The notes under the pieces were generated by a model that saw only the letters and a list, made by a program, of their open reading frames with translations, was not told where the DNA came from and made no database searches. Of a stretch of 64,000 nt of DNA, positions 26,895 to 35,129 are shown piece after piece (within the stretch, counting starts at the first letter, position 1; each line of letters opens with the position of its first letter). Source of the stretch: Joostella atrarenae (lineage in GTDB: Bacteria; Bacteroidota; Bacteroidia; Flavobacteriales; Flavobacteriaceae); contig NZ_JAETXX010000007.1 in the NCBI RefSeq assembly GCF_021764745.1, forward strand, positions 124,001 through 188,000, written 5' to 3'. A program made the translations under genes and the position numbers.

Positions 26895-27212
26895 ATGTCA
26901 AAAGCACGAAATTTTTACACCAAAGAATTTAAACAAAAAGCTGTAGAGCTTAGTTATGCAAAAGGTAGTTTAAAACAAACTTGTAAAGATCTATATATTT
27001 CCTTTTCATCTTTATCTAGATGGCGTCGTGAATTAAAACACTATGGAGATAAGAATAGTTTTCCAGGAAAAGGAAACTTAAAATTAACAGATCAACAGCG
27101 CGAGATTATAGCCTTGAAGAAAGAATTACAGGATGCTCATTTAGAGAATGAAATATTAAAAAAGACAGTGAGCATCTTCTCCAAGAGCGACAAGAAAAAT
27201 ATAAATTTATAA
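26895..27212 (+). CDS. IS3-family transposase OrfA (HTH subunit)
   Basis: A 105-residue DNA-binding subunit: KARNFYTKEFKQKAVELSYA with an HTH (LKQTCKDLYISFSSLSRWRRE), then a leucine-zipper-like coiled coil (IALKKELQDAHLENEILKKT). The heptamer A AAA AAG at 27158-27164 is in frame at the end of the zipper, just where IS3 elements shift to the -1 frame to make the OrfAB transposase. The -1 frame is open from there into orfB. Confidence 0.92.
   Translation: MSKARNFYTKEFKQKAVELSYAKGSLKQTCKDLYISFSSLSRWRRELKHYGDKNSFPGKGNLKLTDQQREIIALKKELQDAHLENEILKKTVSIFSKSDKKNINL
27158..27164 (+). promoter_or_regulatory. Programmed -1 frameshift site (A AAA AAG)
   Basis: The codons in the OrfA frame are TTA AAA AAG, so the heptamer has the correct register for slipping. 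The -1 frame downstream (KDSEHLLQERQEKYKFIKYH) continues without a stop into OrfB. Confidence 0.75.
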
Positions 27213-27223
27213 AATATCATAGA

Positions 27224-28078
27224 TTGAAATTTCCTGTTGAGAAGATGTGTAATGTCCTAAAAATAAGTAGGAGTAGTTATTATAATTGGCTAAAATGTGG
27301 TCCATCAAAACATTGGTTAGCTAATGAGCGTATCATGTTTTTTATACAAAAGGTGTTTAAAGAAAGCTACGAGAGTTATGGAGCTCCCAGAATAAAAAGA
27401 GCATTAGAAAAATATGGCTATTTTGTTTCTAGGAGAAGGATAAGTAAGCTAATGAAATTATTAGGTTTACTAGTAAGACGTTCTTATAAATTTAGAGCAT
27501 TAACCGATTCGAATCATAAATATATAGTGGCTCCCAATATATTGAATCAGAACTTTAAGGTTGATAGAAAAAATCAAGTATGGGTATCTGATATGACATA
27601 CATTGCTACAAAACAAGGCTGAATGTACTTAACTGTAATTATAGATTTATTCAATAGAAAGGTAGTAGGATGGTCTTTTAGTAAGAACCTAACCACAAAA
27701 AATACCATTATTCCTGCATGGAAAATGGCTGTTAATAGAAATCAAATCACGAAAAAATTAATATTTCATACCGATAGATGTTCTCAATATGCTAGTGGAC
27801 AATTTACAGATTTAATTAAATCTTATAAAGGTTTAATTAAGCAATCTATGAGTCGTAAGGGCAATTGCTGGGATAATGCTGTCGCAGAATCTTTCTTTAA
27901 ATCTTTAAAAGTAGAATGGATCTATAAATATCAATACCAAACTAGATCTAATGCAAAATTATCTGTTTTTAAATGGATAGAAACTTGGTATAATAGGAAA
28001 AGATTACACTCAGCTTTAGGATTAAAATCTATTGAAGAATTTGAAACAGATATGTACAATCAAAAGCTAGCAGCATAA
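27224..28078 (+). pseudogene. IS3-family transposase OrfB, interrupted by a nonsense codon
   Basis: DDE integrase-type subunit: HTH-like start (KMCNVLKISRSSYYNWLK), first Asp in VWVSDMTYI, second in FHTDRCSQY, Glu in NAVAESFFKSLKVEW. A TGA at 27620-27622 splits the frame after IATKQG; relatives have Trp (TGG) here, so a single G-to-A change explains it. The reading frame stays the same on both sides. The second motif also has Cys where DRGSQY is usual. With the core split and motif altered, the element is probably inactive unless the stop is read through. Confidence 0.85.
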
Positions 28079-28116
28079 TCTCTTTTCTCTTTGTCCAGTT
28101 TTTTGTTGCAAGTCCA

Positions 28117-28246
28117 AAAAATAACTGTTGACGATTTGTGAACTTTTAAAGTTAAATATAATAACTTTAAAAATATGCCTAAAAACGACAAAACCCTGCT
28201 AATCATATAATTAACAGGGTTTTGATTCTAATTGTTTTCTTAAAAG
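28117..28246. other. Island right end with 19-bp repeat
   Basis: Contains TGTTGACGATTTGTGAACT (28126-28144), which matches 18 of 19 bases of 9123-9141 at the left end in direct orientation, an inverted repeat AACTTTAAAG/CTTTAAA-like stretch, and the island-type terminator of the tRNA. Confidence 0.5.
28190..28223 (-). terminator. Terminator of tRNA-Asp (right copy)
   Basis: AAAACCCTG / CAGGGTTTT stem with an AAT/ATT inner pair, U-rich on the minus strand. Different from the terminators of the other two tRNA-Asp copies, as expected if it was brought by the island. Confidence 0.75.
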
Positions 28247-28320
28247 CGGTCTGGACGGGATTCGAACCCGCGACCCCATGCGTGACAGGCATGTATTCTA
28301 ACCAGCTGAACTACCAGACC
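28247..28320 (-). tRNA. tRNA-Asp (anticodon GTC), right copy
   Basis: Identical over the 74-nt gene to the copy at 8750-8823. It marks the right border of the PUL island; its 3' end is the presumed crossover site. Confidence 0.95.
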
Positions 28321-28337
28321 TTTTGTTATTGCGAGTG

Positions 28338-28368
28338 CAAATATACAACCTCTTTTTAACTACACAAG
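28338..28368 (-). promoter_or_regulatory. Promoter of tRNA-Asp (right copy)
   Basis: On the minus strand CTTG (28365-28368), 19 nt, TATATTTG (28338-28345), same GCACTCGC initiation context as the first tRNA-Asp copy. Confidence 0.7.
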
Positions 28369-28405
28369 TCTTTTTTTATAAAAAAATAAAATTTTAAATC
28401 GGTAA

Positions 28406-29338
28406 TCAAATAATCTTTTGACGTTCAGCAATATAAGTTTGCATGATTTTATTGAAATCTTTCTCTACATCGACCTCAACATACTTAATTCTATATTTTG
28501 CACACCTTAATTTGAGCTCTTCTTGAAATTTATGCATTAATTCTTCATAAGATTCCTTTACATTTTCTGCAAACAAATCAAGATGAGCTCCAGTCTCTAC
28601 ATCTACAAACCTTGTTGGAGTGTTCTCAAACTCAAAGTTCACCTCTGTATTTTTATCCATCACATGAAAAAAAACAACTTCATGCTTGTTATATTTTAAA
28701 TGCTGCAATGCTTTAAACAATTGCTCCTGATCTGTTTCTGTTTCAAAAAGATCCGTAAAAATAAAAATAAGACTCCTTCTATGTAACTTTTTTGCTATCT
28801 GATGCAAATATGTATATGTATTGGTCTTGCGCGTAGAATCTTCTTTTTCATTTAAAAGATCTTCTAAAGTATTTAATAATAGATGATGGTGACGTTCATT
28901 TCCTTTTTCTGGTGCATAGAATTCATATATGTCAGAATAAACACTTAACCCTACGGCATCACGCTGCTTCTTTAATAACTTCATTAGGACTGCACTTGCC
29001 AAGACTGAAAAACCCAATTTATTTAGATTTCCAAGAACGTGCTTCCTTTTAAAAGGGTAATGCATAGAAGCAGAATTATCTATTATAATATGACACCTCA
29101 AATTGGTCTCTTCATCATATTTCTTGGTATATAATTTATCTGTCTTTCCAAATAACTTCCAATCGATATGTTTTGTACTTTCCCCTTGATTGTAAATTTT
29201 ATGTTCAGCAAATTCTGATGAAAACCCATGAAAAGGACTTTTATGCATACCACTAATAAATCCCTCTACAACCTGACTGGCTAGCAGATCTAAATTCCCT
29301 GCCAGTTGTAAATTGTTAACTTCCTCTTGTAATTTCAT
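28406..29338 (-). CDS. DUF58 domain protein (vWA-like)
   Basis: A cytoplasmic protein of the DUF58 family, often a partner of MoxR AAA ATPases. The characteristic block HIDWKLFGKTDKLYTKKYDE is near residue 58, followed by a MIDAS-type DNSAS (87-91) in IIIDNSASMHYP and a von Willebrand A-like fold to the C-terminus. Length 310 fits. No MoxR or membrane vWA gene is next to it in this window, though the leftward neighbour was replaced by the island border. Divergent from ftsX. Confidence 0.88.
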   Translation of the reverse strand: MKLQEEVNNLQLAGNLDLLASQVVEGFISGMHKSPFHGFSSEFAEHKIYNQGESTKHIDWKLFGKTDKLYTKKYDEETNLRCHIIIDNSASMHYPFKRKHVLGNLNKLGFSVLASAVLMKLLKKQRDAVGLSVYSDIYEFYAPEKGNERHHHLLLNTLEDLLNEKEDSTRKTNTYTYLHQIAKKLHRRSLIFIFTDLFETETDQEQLFKALQHLKYNKHEVVFFHVMDKNTEVNFEFENTPTRFVDVETGAHLDLFAENVKESYEELMHKFQEELKLRCAKYRIKYVEVDVEKDFNKIMQTYIAERQKII

Positions 29339-29485
29339 ATCAAAACCCTCCTCTTTTCATTATTCTTCTCTTCTTTTTTTAAAATCTACAGCAAACTTTA
29401 TAATTTCTAACTGCTATTAGTCGTTTTAAATTATCGTGATTAAATTTACTTTATTACTTTTACACATCCAATTATATTATACAGT

Positions 29486-30361
29486 ATGAGCAAATCTTTT
29501 GAGCGCTACCAGAAACGCAAACTTATATCATCTTACTTTTCTGTAATCTTAAGTATTGCGCTTGTTTTGTTTCTTTTAGGAGTTTTGGGCCTATTAGTTA
29601 TAAATACTAAAAAGCTAGCAAATCACTTTAAAGAGCAAGTGGCAATTACTGTATTTTTAAAAGACAACGCTAAAGAGGTTGAAATAAATCAATTACAGAA
29701 AAGCTTAGCTATGACCGATTATACTAAATCGGCGGTTTTTGTCTCCAAAGAGGAAGCAGCAGAATCTCATAGTAAAGAAATAGGAGAAAATTTCTTAGAT
29801 TTTTTAGGCTACAATCCCCTACAGAATTCAATAGATGTACATTTAAATGCTGATTATGTTGCTACAGATAGTATTCAGAAAATAGCAGACAATCTCTCCA
29901 AAAAAGAATATGTTGCCGAAGTTTCTTATGATAAGCCTTTAATATCATTACTGAATGAGAATGTGAAAAGAATGAGTTTTTGGATTCTTATTGCAAGTGG
30001 TGTTTTTACATTAATTGCCGTTTTATTAATAAACAGCTCTATAAGGTTATCTGTTTATTCCAAGCGCTTTATAATAAAAACCATGCAAATGGTTGGCGCA
30101 ACAAAACGTTTTATAAGACGACCTTTTATATGGAATAGCATTAAATTGGGAATGGTAGGCGCACTTGTGGCAATCATCGCTATGATAGGACTCTTATATT
30201 ATGTAGATATGAGAATGCCACAATTAAACTTACTTTCAGACCCATTTATGTTAATTGGGTTATTTATAGGTATCTTTGTAACCGGTATAATTATCACTTG
30301 GATTAGCACTTATATTGCTACCCAGAGATTTTTAAATTTAAAAACTGACGATTTATATTAA
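29486..30361 (+). CDS. ftsX: Cell division protein FtsX
   Basis: Permease part of the FtsEX complex that couples septal ring assembly to peptidoglycan hydrolase activation. Four membrane segments (about 18-40, 165-185, 215-240, 255-280) flank a periplasmic extracellular domain (KEQVAITVFLKDNAKEVE, residues 50-160), the FtsX order. The MacB-type FtsX domain ends FLNLKTDDLY. FtsE is not adjacent. It heads a rightward cluster with DUF3098, uppP and truB, a common flavobacterial order. Confidence 0.92.
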   Translation: MSKSFERYQKRKLISSYFSVILSIALVLFLLGVLGLLVINTKKLANHFKEQVAITVFLKDNAKEVEINQLQKSLAMTDYTKSAVFVSKEEAAESHSKEIGENFLDFLGYNPLQNSIDVHLNADYVATDSIQKIADNLSKKEYVAEVSYDKPLISLLNENVKRMSFWILIASGVFTLIAVLLINSSIRLSVYSKRFIIKTMQMVGATKRFIRRPFIWNSIKLGMVGALVAIIAMIGLLYYVDMRMPQLNLLSDPFMLIGLFIGIFVTGIIITWISTYIATQRFLNLKTDDLY

Positions 30362-30445
30362 AAAGGCTTCAGTTCTATTTAACCAGAATATAAGCGTAAT
30401 ATAATAAACTATTAAGCCCTACTAGGGATTAAAATATATATTAAA

Positions 30446-30709
30446 GTGAAAAAAAACAATCAGAATAACACAACTGATAAAGAGTTTATCTTCCAGAAAA
30501 AGAATTATACTTTTATGTTCATTGGTTTAGCCTTCATTATTTTGGGCTTTATATTAATGAGCGGTGGCGGAAGTGACGACCCAAATGTTTTCAATCCAGA
30601 CATATTTAGCTTCAGAAGAATACGCTTAGCACCTACATTGGTTCTTATTGGTTTTGGAATCGAGGTATATGCCATTCTTTTAAACCCAAACAAGAAGAAA
30701 AATAACTAA
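30446..30709 (+). CDS. DUF3098 small membrane protein
   Basis: An 87-residue protein with two membrane helices (YTFMFIGLAFIILGFILMSG and APTLVLIGFGIEVYAILL) joined by a short polar loop GGGSDDPNVFNPDIFSFRRI. It belongs to DUF3098, found almost only in Bacteroidota. GTG start at 30446. Its constant place between ftsX and uppP suggests a part in division or envelope synthesis, but no function is established. Confidence 0.85.
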   Translation: MKKNNQNNTTDKEFIFQKKNYTFMFIGLAFIILGFILMSGGGSDDPNVFNPDIFSFRRIRLAPTLVLIGFGIEVYAILLNPNKKKNN

Positions 30710-30734
30710 TTTCAATATAATTTAATCTATTTCT

Positions 30735-31529
30735 ATGGATGTAATAGACGCTATTATTCTTGGAATTATTCAAGGTTTAACAGAGTTTCTTCCCGTATCT
30801 TCTAGTGGCCATTTAGAACTAGGAAAAGCCATTTTAGGAGACAATTCTCTTCCGCAAGAAAGTTTGCTATTTACTGTTGTACTACATTTTGCCACAGCAC
30901 TAAGTACTATGGTTGTCTTCAGAAAAGACATCTTTGATATAATAAAAGGAGTACTTAAGTTTGAATGGAATGAAGAGCTTAAATTTTCTATTAAGATTCT
31001 AATTTCCATGATACCAGCAGCATTAATTGGTTACTTTTTTGAAGAGCAATTAGGAATGCTTTTTAACGGAAACATACTTTTAGTAGGTTTTATGCTTATT
31101 GTTACAGCCCTTTTACTTTACCTAGCAGATAAAGCTAAAAATACTGGTAAGCCTGTTAGCAACACTAATGCATTTGTTATTGGAGTGTCGCAAGCAATTG
31201 CCATGCTTCCTGGGATTTCGAGATCTGGAGCTACAATTTCAACATCAGTTTTATTAGGAAACGACAAAAGTAAAGCTGCTCGTTTTTCTTTTCTGATGGT
31301 TGTTCCATTAATTTTCGGGAAAATAGCTAAAGACATTTTAAGTGGAGAGCTTTCTTTTGAGGGACATAATGCACCGGCATTGGGAATTGGCTTTTTAGCG
31401 GCTTTTATTTCTGGAATTCTAGCCTGCACATTGATGATTAAATTAGTTAAAAACAGTAAGCTAATCTATTTTGCTATCTACTGCTTTGTCGTAGGACTAA
31501 TCGCCATCGTTTTAGGGTATTACTATTAA
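30735..31529 (+). CDS. uppP: Undecaprenyl-diphosphatase UppP (BacA)
   Basis: Inner-membrane phosphatase that recycles undecaprenyl diphosphate for peptidoglycan and other envelope glycans; confers bacitracin resistance. The catalytic signatures are present: LTEFLPVSSSGHLELG (residues 15-30) and LPGISRSGATISTS (about 156-170). About eight membrane helices, length 264 as usual. 25 nt after DUF3098 and 16 nt before truB, so one operon. Confidence 0.96.
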   Translation: MDVIDAIILGIIQGLTEFLPVSSSGHLELGKAILGDNSLPQESLLFTVVLHFATALSTMVVFRKDIFDIIKGVLKFEWNEELKFSIKILISMIPAALIGYFFEEQLGMLFNGNILLVGFMLIVTALLLYLADKAKNTGKPVSNTNAFVIGVSQAIAMLPGISRSGATISTSVLLGNDKSKAARFSFLMVVPLIFGKIAKDILSGELSFEGHNAPALGIGFLAAFISGILACTLMIKLVKNSKLIYFAIYCFVVGLIAIVLGYYY

Positions 31530-31545
31530 CAGAAACACTTATTTT

Positions 31546-32241
31546 ATGATATACACAGAAGAGAATATTAAAAGCGGACAGGTACTATTAATTGACAAAC
31601 CGCTTACATGGTCTTCTTTTCAGGCGGTGAATAAAATAAAATGGGCAATTAAAAAGAAGTTCGGATTCAAAAAAATTAAGGTAGGCCATGCAGGTACTTT
31701 AGACCCGCTTGCTACTGGACTATTAATTATTTGCACTGGAAAATTTACCAAAAGAATATCCGATCTCCAAGGTCAGATTAAAGAGTATACTGGAACCATT
31801 ACTTTAGGCGCAACCCGTCCCTCTTATGACATGGAAACTGAAATTGACAACACTTTTTCTATAGACCATATCACTTCAGAAAAAATACAAGATACTACAA
31901 AGCAGTTTATAGGAGAAATAGACCAATATCCTCCTGTTTTTTCAGCATTAAAAAAAGATGGAAAGCGTTTATATGAATTTGCTCGTGAAGGTATTGAAGT
32001 TGAAATTAAATCGCGTAAAATAACAATTGAAGCTTTTGAAATTACAGCTATAAACTTACCGGAAGTAGAGTTTAGAGTTGTTTGCAGCAAAGGGACTTAT
32101 ATACGCTCTTTAGCACACGATTTTGGGAAAGCTTTAGATTCTGGAGCATATCTTTCTACTTTACGAAGAACCAAAATAGGAGATTTCAACGTAGATAATG
32201 CAATCACACCAGATGCTTTTACAGATATGTTATTACCATAA
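31546..32241 (+). CDS. truB: tRNA pseudouridine(55) synthase TruB
   Basis: Makes pseudouridine 55 in the T-loop of tRNAs. Catalytic Asp53 lies in VGHAGTLDPLATGLL. Further family blocks are YTGTITLGATRPSYD and CSKGTYIRSLAHDFG. Length 231 is on the short side, without a C-terminal PUA extension, as usual in Bacteroidota. Part of the ftsX-DUF3098-uppP-truB series. Confidence 0.95.
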   Translation: MIYTEENIKSGQVLLIDKPLTWSSFQAVNKIKWAIKKKFGFKKIKVGHAGTLDPLATGLLIICTGKFTKRISDLQGQIKEYTGTITLGATRPSYDMETEIDNTFSIDHITSEKIQDTTKQFIGEIDQYPPVFSALKKDGKRLYEFAREGIEVEIKSRKITIEAFEITAINLPEVEFRVVCSKGTYIRSLAHDFGKALDSGAYLSTLRRTKIGDFNVDNAITPDAFTDMLLP

Positions 32242-32287
32242 AAGATATAATATTTTCTATCTTTAGCATCCAAGTCGATTTTCGATT

Positions 32288-33073
32288 ATGAACCTGAAAC
32301 CATATATAAATAAGATAAACGCTATTAATGATACTATTATTAATAGATTAGATGAACTTAGCAATAAGCAGTTAGCGCTAATTATCACGTCTTGCATCAT
32401 GGGGATTTTTCTATTGACACTACTCAATATTCAACTTTCAGGACAACAAGAAGAAGAATTCTTATATGAGTTAAGTTTTGACGAAAAGCTTTTAGAAGAG
32501 GAGATTCCAGAGGAGAAAATGACTCTTACAGAGCTAGAAACACATAAAGCATATAACGAAGCTGAAAAAAGTGATTATGCTGATGAAATTGATAACTTTA
32601 AAACTTTAGAAGAATTAGAACAGGAAGCTCAAGAAGCTGCTAGTCAAGATCCAGATAATTCTGATACTCCTTCTAATAATCCTTCTTTAAATCAAAATAG
32701 TGCTTCCAGTAAATATGCAGAAAAGTTAAAAGAGCAACGAGAAAAAATCGAAGCTCTAAAACGACAAGGAGAAGCTCCAAAAATAAATATAAAACGTAGA
32801 ACAACTATTACCTACTCCCTAATAGCACGTAGCGAAATTAGCTTACCAAATCCAGTATATACTTGCGAAAGTTTCGGGAAAGTTGTAATAAACATCAAAG
32901 TAGACGCCCAAGGCAACGTAACTGATGCCAACTTTAATAAGAGTAGCTCAACGACCTCTAATGGCTGTCTAGTTGATAATGCAATAAACTATGCTTTGAA
33001 ATCGAAATTTACGAGTAAAAGCAATACAACAGATCAGCCAGGAACAATCACCTATTTATTTCAAGGAGAGTAA
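32288..33073 (+). CDS. TonB-like membrane-anchored protein
   Basis: One N-terminal membrane helix (LALIITSCIMGIFLLTLLNI, about 28-48), a long charged coiled-coil and Ser/Asn-rich linker (about 55-155) and a C-terminal domain (about 165-261) of TonB type (GKVVINIKVDAQGNVTDANF, NYALKSKFTS). Typical for energy-transducer-like or envelope-spanning proteins, but the linker is acidic and lacks the Pro-rich stretch of TonB. It ends the truB operon; the last 18 nt overlap the end of the convergent thioredoxin-like gene. Specific partner unknown. Confidence 0.7.
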   Translation: MNLKPYINKINAINDTIINRLDELSNKQLALIITSCIMGIFLLTLLNIQLSGQQEEEFLYELSFDEKLLEEEIPEEKMTLTELETHKAYNEAEKSDYADEIDNFKTLEELEQEAQEAASQDPDNSDTPSNNPSLNQNSASSKYAEKLKEQREKIEALKRQGEAPKINIKRRTTITYSLIARSEISLPNPVYTCESFGKVVINIKVDAQGNVTDANFNKSSSTTSNGCLVDNAINYALKSKFTSKSNTTDQPGTITYLFQGE

Positions 33074-33667
33074 CTCTAATAAATCTTCTATAGTATTTTC
33101 ACCTTTATTTTTATTATACCACACTTGAAGACTCTCTTTAAATTCTGGAGACAAACCTCCATGCTTCTCTTTATATTCTTGAACTAAATTTGTTGCAATA
33201 GAAGGTCTTGGACCCCATACATCAAGAACTTTACAAAGACCTTTGTCAAGCATTATTAATTTAGGAATAGATCGAGATCCATTAGTTAGAAAGTTATCCA
33301 TAAGCTCCTCATTCTCGTCCCTTAAAACTATTTTAAGATCAATTTTATCGGTAGCTTCTGCAAACTTATTAATTATAGGTAATGTTTGTGCAGCATCACC
33401 ACACCAGCTTTCAGTAATAACAACCCAAGTAACTTGTTCTTTTATAGATTGTAGTTTTGCAATCACATCTGGAGATAATTTAGTCGTCTTATCGAGACGT
33501 TTCATTCTTTTATGATTTAGCAAACTGTAATTTGTTAGCACTTCTGTTTGCTCTTTCCCAGTCGACTCACCTTCTAAAACAAGCTGCTCAACTATAGCCC
33601 TATAATCTAAATAACTAAAGCCTTCATCTACAGCCTTTCTTATATGTTTTAAAATGTTTTGCTCCAT
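33056..33667 (-). CDS. Thioredoxin-family protein with single-Cys WCGD site
   Basis: A thioredoxin-like fold in the C-terminal two thirds, with ESWCGDAAQTLP at about residues 86-97 where thioredoxin has WCGPC: only one Cys remains, so classical dithiol exchange is not possible. The cis-Pro region is SRSIPKLIML. I use the ATG at 33667, since GGAGG lies 4 nt upstream of it (a rare Shine-Dalgarno in this phylum); an in-frame ATG at 33679 is the alternative. Overlaps the TonB-like gene tail to tail by 18 nt. Likely cytosolic, role unknown. Confidence 0.8.
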   Translation of the reverse strand: MEQNILKHIRKAVDEGFSYLDYRAIVEQLVLEGESTGKEQTEVLTNYSLLNHKRMKRLDKTTKLSPDVIAKLQSIKEQVTWVVITESWCGDAAQTLPIINKFAEATDKIDLKIVLRDENEELMDNFLTNGSRSIPKLIMLDKGLCKVLDVWGPRPSIATNLVQEYKEKHGGLSPEFKESLQVWYNKNKGENTIEDLLELLSLK

Positions 33668-33764
33668 AATTACCTCCATCGTATTAATTCTACAACTTAA
33701 TTTTATATCTTGGTCGTAAACATAGCTAAAAATTACTAAAATTTAACTGATAAATATCATGCTT

Positions 33765-34343
33765 ATGAAACGATGTGAATGGTGTGTTGGAGACCCTCTT
33801 TACGAAGCCTACCATGATAATGAGTGGGGAGTTCCTGTTTATGATGACAGTACTATATTTGAATTTCTAATCTTAGAAACTTTCCAAGCTGGATTAAGCT
33901 GGATAACTATCTTAAGAAAGCGTGAAAACTTCAGGAAGGCTCTAGATGATTTTGATTACAAAAAAATAGCTACCTACGACGAAAGCAAATACAATTCTTT
34001 GCTTTTAGATGAGGGGATTATCAGAAATAAATTAAAAATAAAGTCTACAATAACTAATGCTCAACTATTCATGTCTGTACAGAAAGAGTTTGGAAGTTTC
34101 AGTGAATATATATGGAGTTTTGTTGACGGAAAACCTCTTCAGAATAAAGTTAAAAATTACAAAGAAGCTCCCGCTAATACAGAAATTTCTGATGCAATTA
34201 GTAAAAACTTAAAAAAGAGAGGTTTTAAATTTGTTGGCTCCACAGTAATTTATGCACATATGCAAGCAACTGGAATGGTAAATGATCATGAAGTTAGCTG
34301 TTTTCGCTATAACGAAGTTCGCTCTTTATCTAAAAAAGATTAA
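33765..34343 (+). CDS. tag: DNA-3-methyladenine glycosylase I
   Basis: Base-excision enzyme that removes 3-methyladenine. It begins MKRCEWCVGDPLYEAYHDNE, aligned with the zinc-binding Cys4 and His17 of E. coli Tag; the other zinc ligands are in NDHEVSCFR near the C-terminus. The active-site segment LETFQAGLSWITIL is conserved. I start at the second ATG (33765), giving the usual N-terminus; an ATG two codons upstream is possible. Single gene, divergent from the thioredoxin-like gene. Confidence 0.94.
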   Translation: MKRCEWCVGDPLYEAYHDNEWGVPVYDDSTIFEFLILETFQAGLSWITILRKRENFRKALDDFDYKKIATYDESKYNSLLLDEGIIRNKLKIKSTITNAQLFMSVQKEFGSFSEYIWSFVDGKPLQNKVKNYKEAPANTEISDAISKNLKKRGFKFVGSTVIYAHMQATGMVNDHEVSCFRYNEVRSLSKKD

Positions 34344-34411
34344 AAGCTAGTTTTTAATTCTCTAAGTAAGCTAAATCTTGATTACACGATCGGTGTACAT
34401 AACTTTTGCAC

Positions 34412-35041
34412 TTATAAATAACTAATAAAAACTTCCCTCGGAATTTCTCTTGCCCCAAGAGAATGAAGATGGTCCGTATATAATTGGCAATCTATCAACT
34501 TATAATTCTCCTTCTCAAGTTTCTGAGCCAAATATATAAATGCAGCTTTAGAGGCATTGCTCATCTTTGAAAACATACTTTCCCCACAAAATATATCCCC
34601 CAAATCAACACCATATAATCCTCCCACAAGTTCATTTTTATACCAAACCTCAACAGATTTAGCAATCCCTTTCCTATTTAATTCGGTATAAGCGGTAATC
34701 ATATCTTGGTCAATCCATGTTCCTTCTTGTCCATCTCGTTTGATAGAAGCACAATTTTCTATCACTTCTTTAAAAGCAGTATTATATGTTATCTTAAAAA
34801 CATCCTTCTTAAGAACAGACTTCATGCTTTTAGATATTTTTACTTCTGAAGGAAATAAAACCATTCTTGGGTCTGGACTCCACCATAAAATTAAATCTCC
34901 TTGATCAAACCAAGGAAAAATACCTTTGGTATATGCCTCCATAAGTCTTTTGGTAGACAACTCTCCACCAACAGCGACCACTCCTTCTGAAGAAGCTGAT
35001 GAAACTGGAGGAAAATCTATATTGTCAGTAAGAAAAATCAA
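34412..35041 (-). CDS. aat: Leucyl/phenylalanyl-tRNA--protein transferase
   Basis: Transfers Leu or Phe from tRNA to N-terminal Arg/Lys of proteins, marking them for ClpAP (N-degron pathway). Conserved blocks: FPPVSSASSEGVVAVGGELS, RLMEAYTKGIFPWFDQG, WWSPDPRMVLFP and LVGGLYGVDLGDIFCGESMF. Length 209 is typical for Bacteroidota. Monocistronic; a gap of 250 bp with a possible small RNA follows on its 5' side. Confidence 0.95.
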   Translation of the reverse strand: MIFLTDNIDFPPVSSASSEGVVAVGGELSTKRLMEAYTKGIFPWFDQGDLILWWSPDPRMVLFPSEVKISKSMKSVLKKDVFKITYNTAFKEVIENCASIKRDGQEGTWIDQDMITAYTELNRKGIAKSVEVWYKNELVGGLYGVDLGDIFCGESMFSKMSNASKAAFIYLAQKLEKENYKLIDCQLYTDHLHSLGAREIPREVFISYL

Positions 35042-35129
35042 TTTTTCAATCGTTTATTTAACAAATTCAATGATTAAGCATAAAAAACACTCTTTTAACT
35101 TGTATATCAAAATTAAATATCACATTTTT

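Larger units (their letters stand above)
26826..28116 (+). mobile_element. IS3-family insertion sequence (about 1.29 kb)
   Basis: Imperfect terminal inverted repeats begin TGGACTTGC (26826) and end GCAAGTCCA (28116). Beyond these nine bases the ends share ACT-GACA and AG-rich parts at the same spacing. Inside are orfA and orfB of an IS3-type transposase joined by a classical slippery site. No clear short target duplication is seen (flanks ATT and AAA). It sits between susD and the right tRNA-Asp. Confidence 0.85.
9072..28246. mobile_element. Genomic island in tRNA-Asp carrying a polysaccharide utilisation locus
   Basis: The segment lies between a 22-nt tRNA-Asp 3' fragment (with the ancestral terminator beside it) and an intact tRNA-Asp whose terminator differs in sequence and so comes from the island. 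All cargo is one PUL plus an IS3-family element. The DNA is visibly less AT-rich than both flanks. No integrase or relaxase is present; the place where an integrase would be expected, next to the intact tRNA, is occupied by the IS. Boundaries follow from the repeats and are inferred. Confidence 0.7.
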
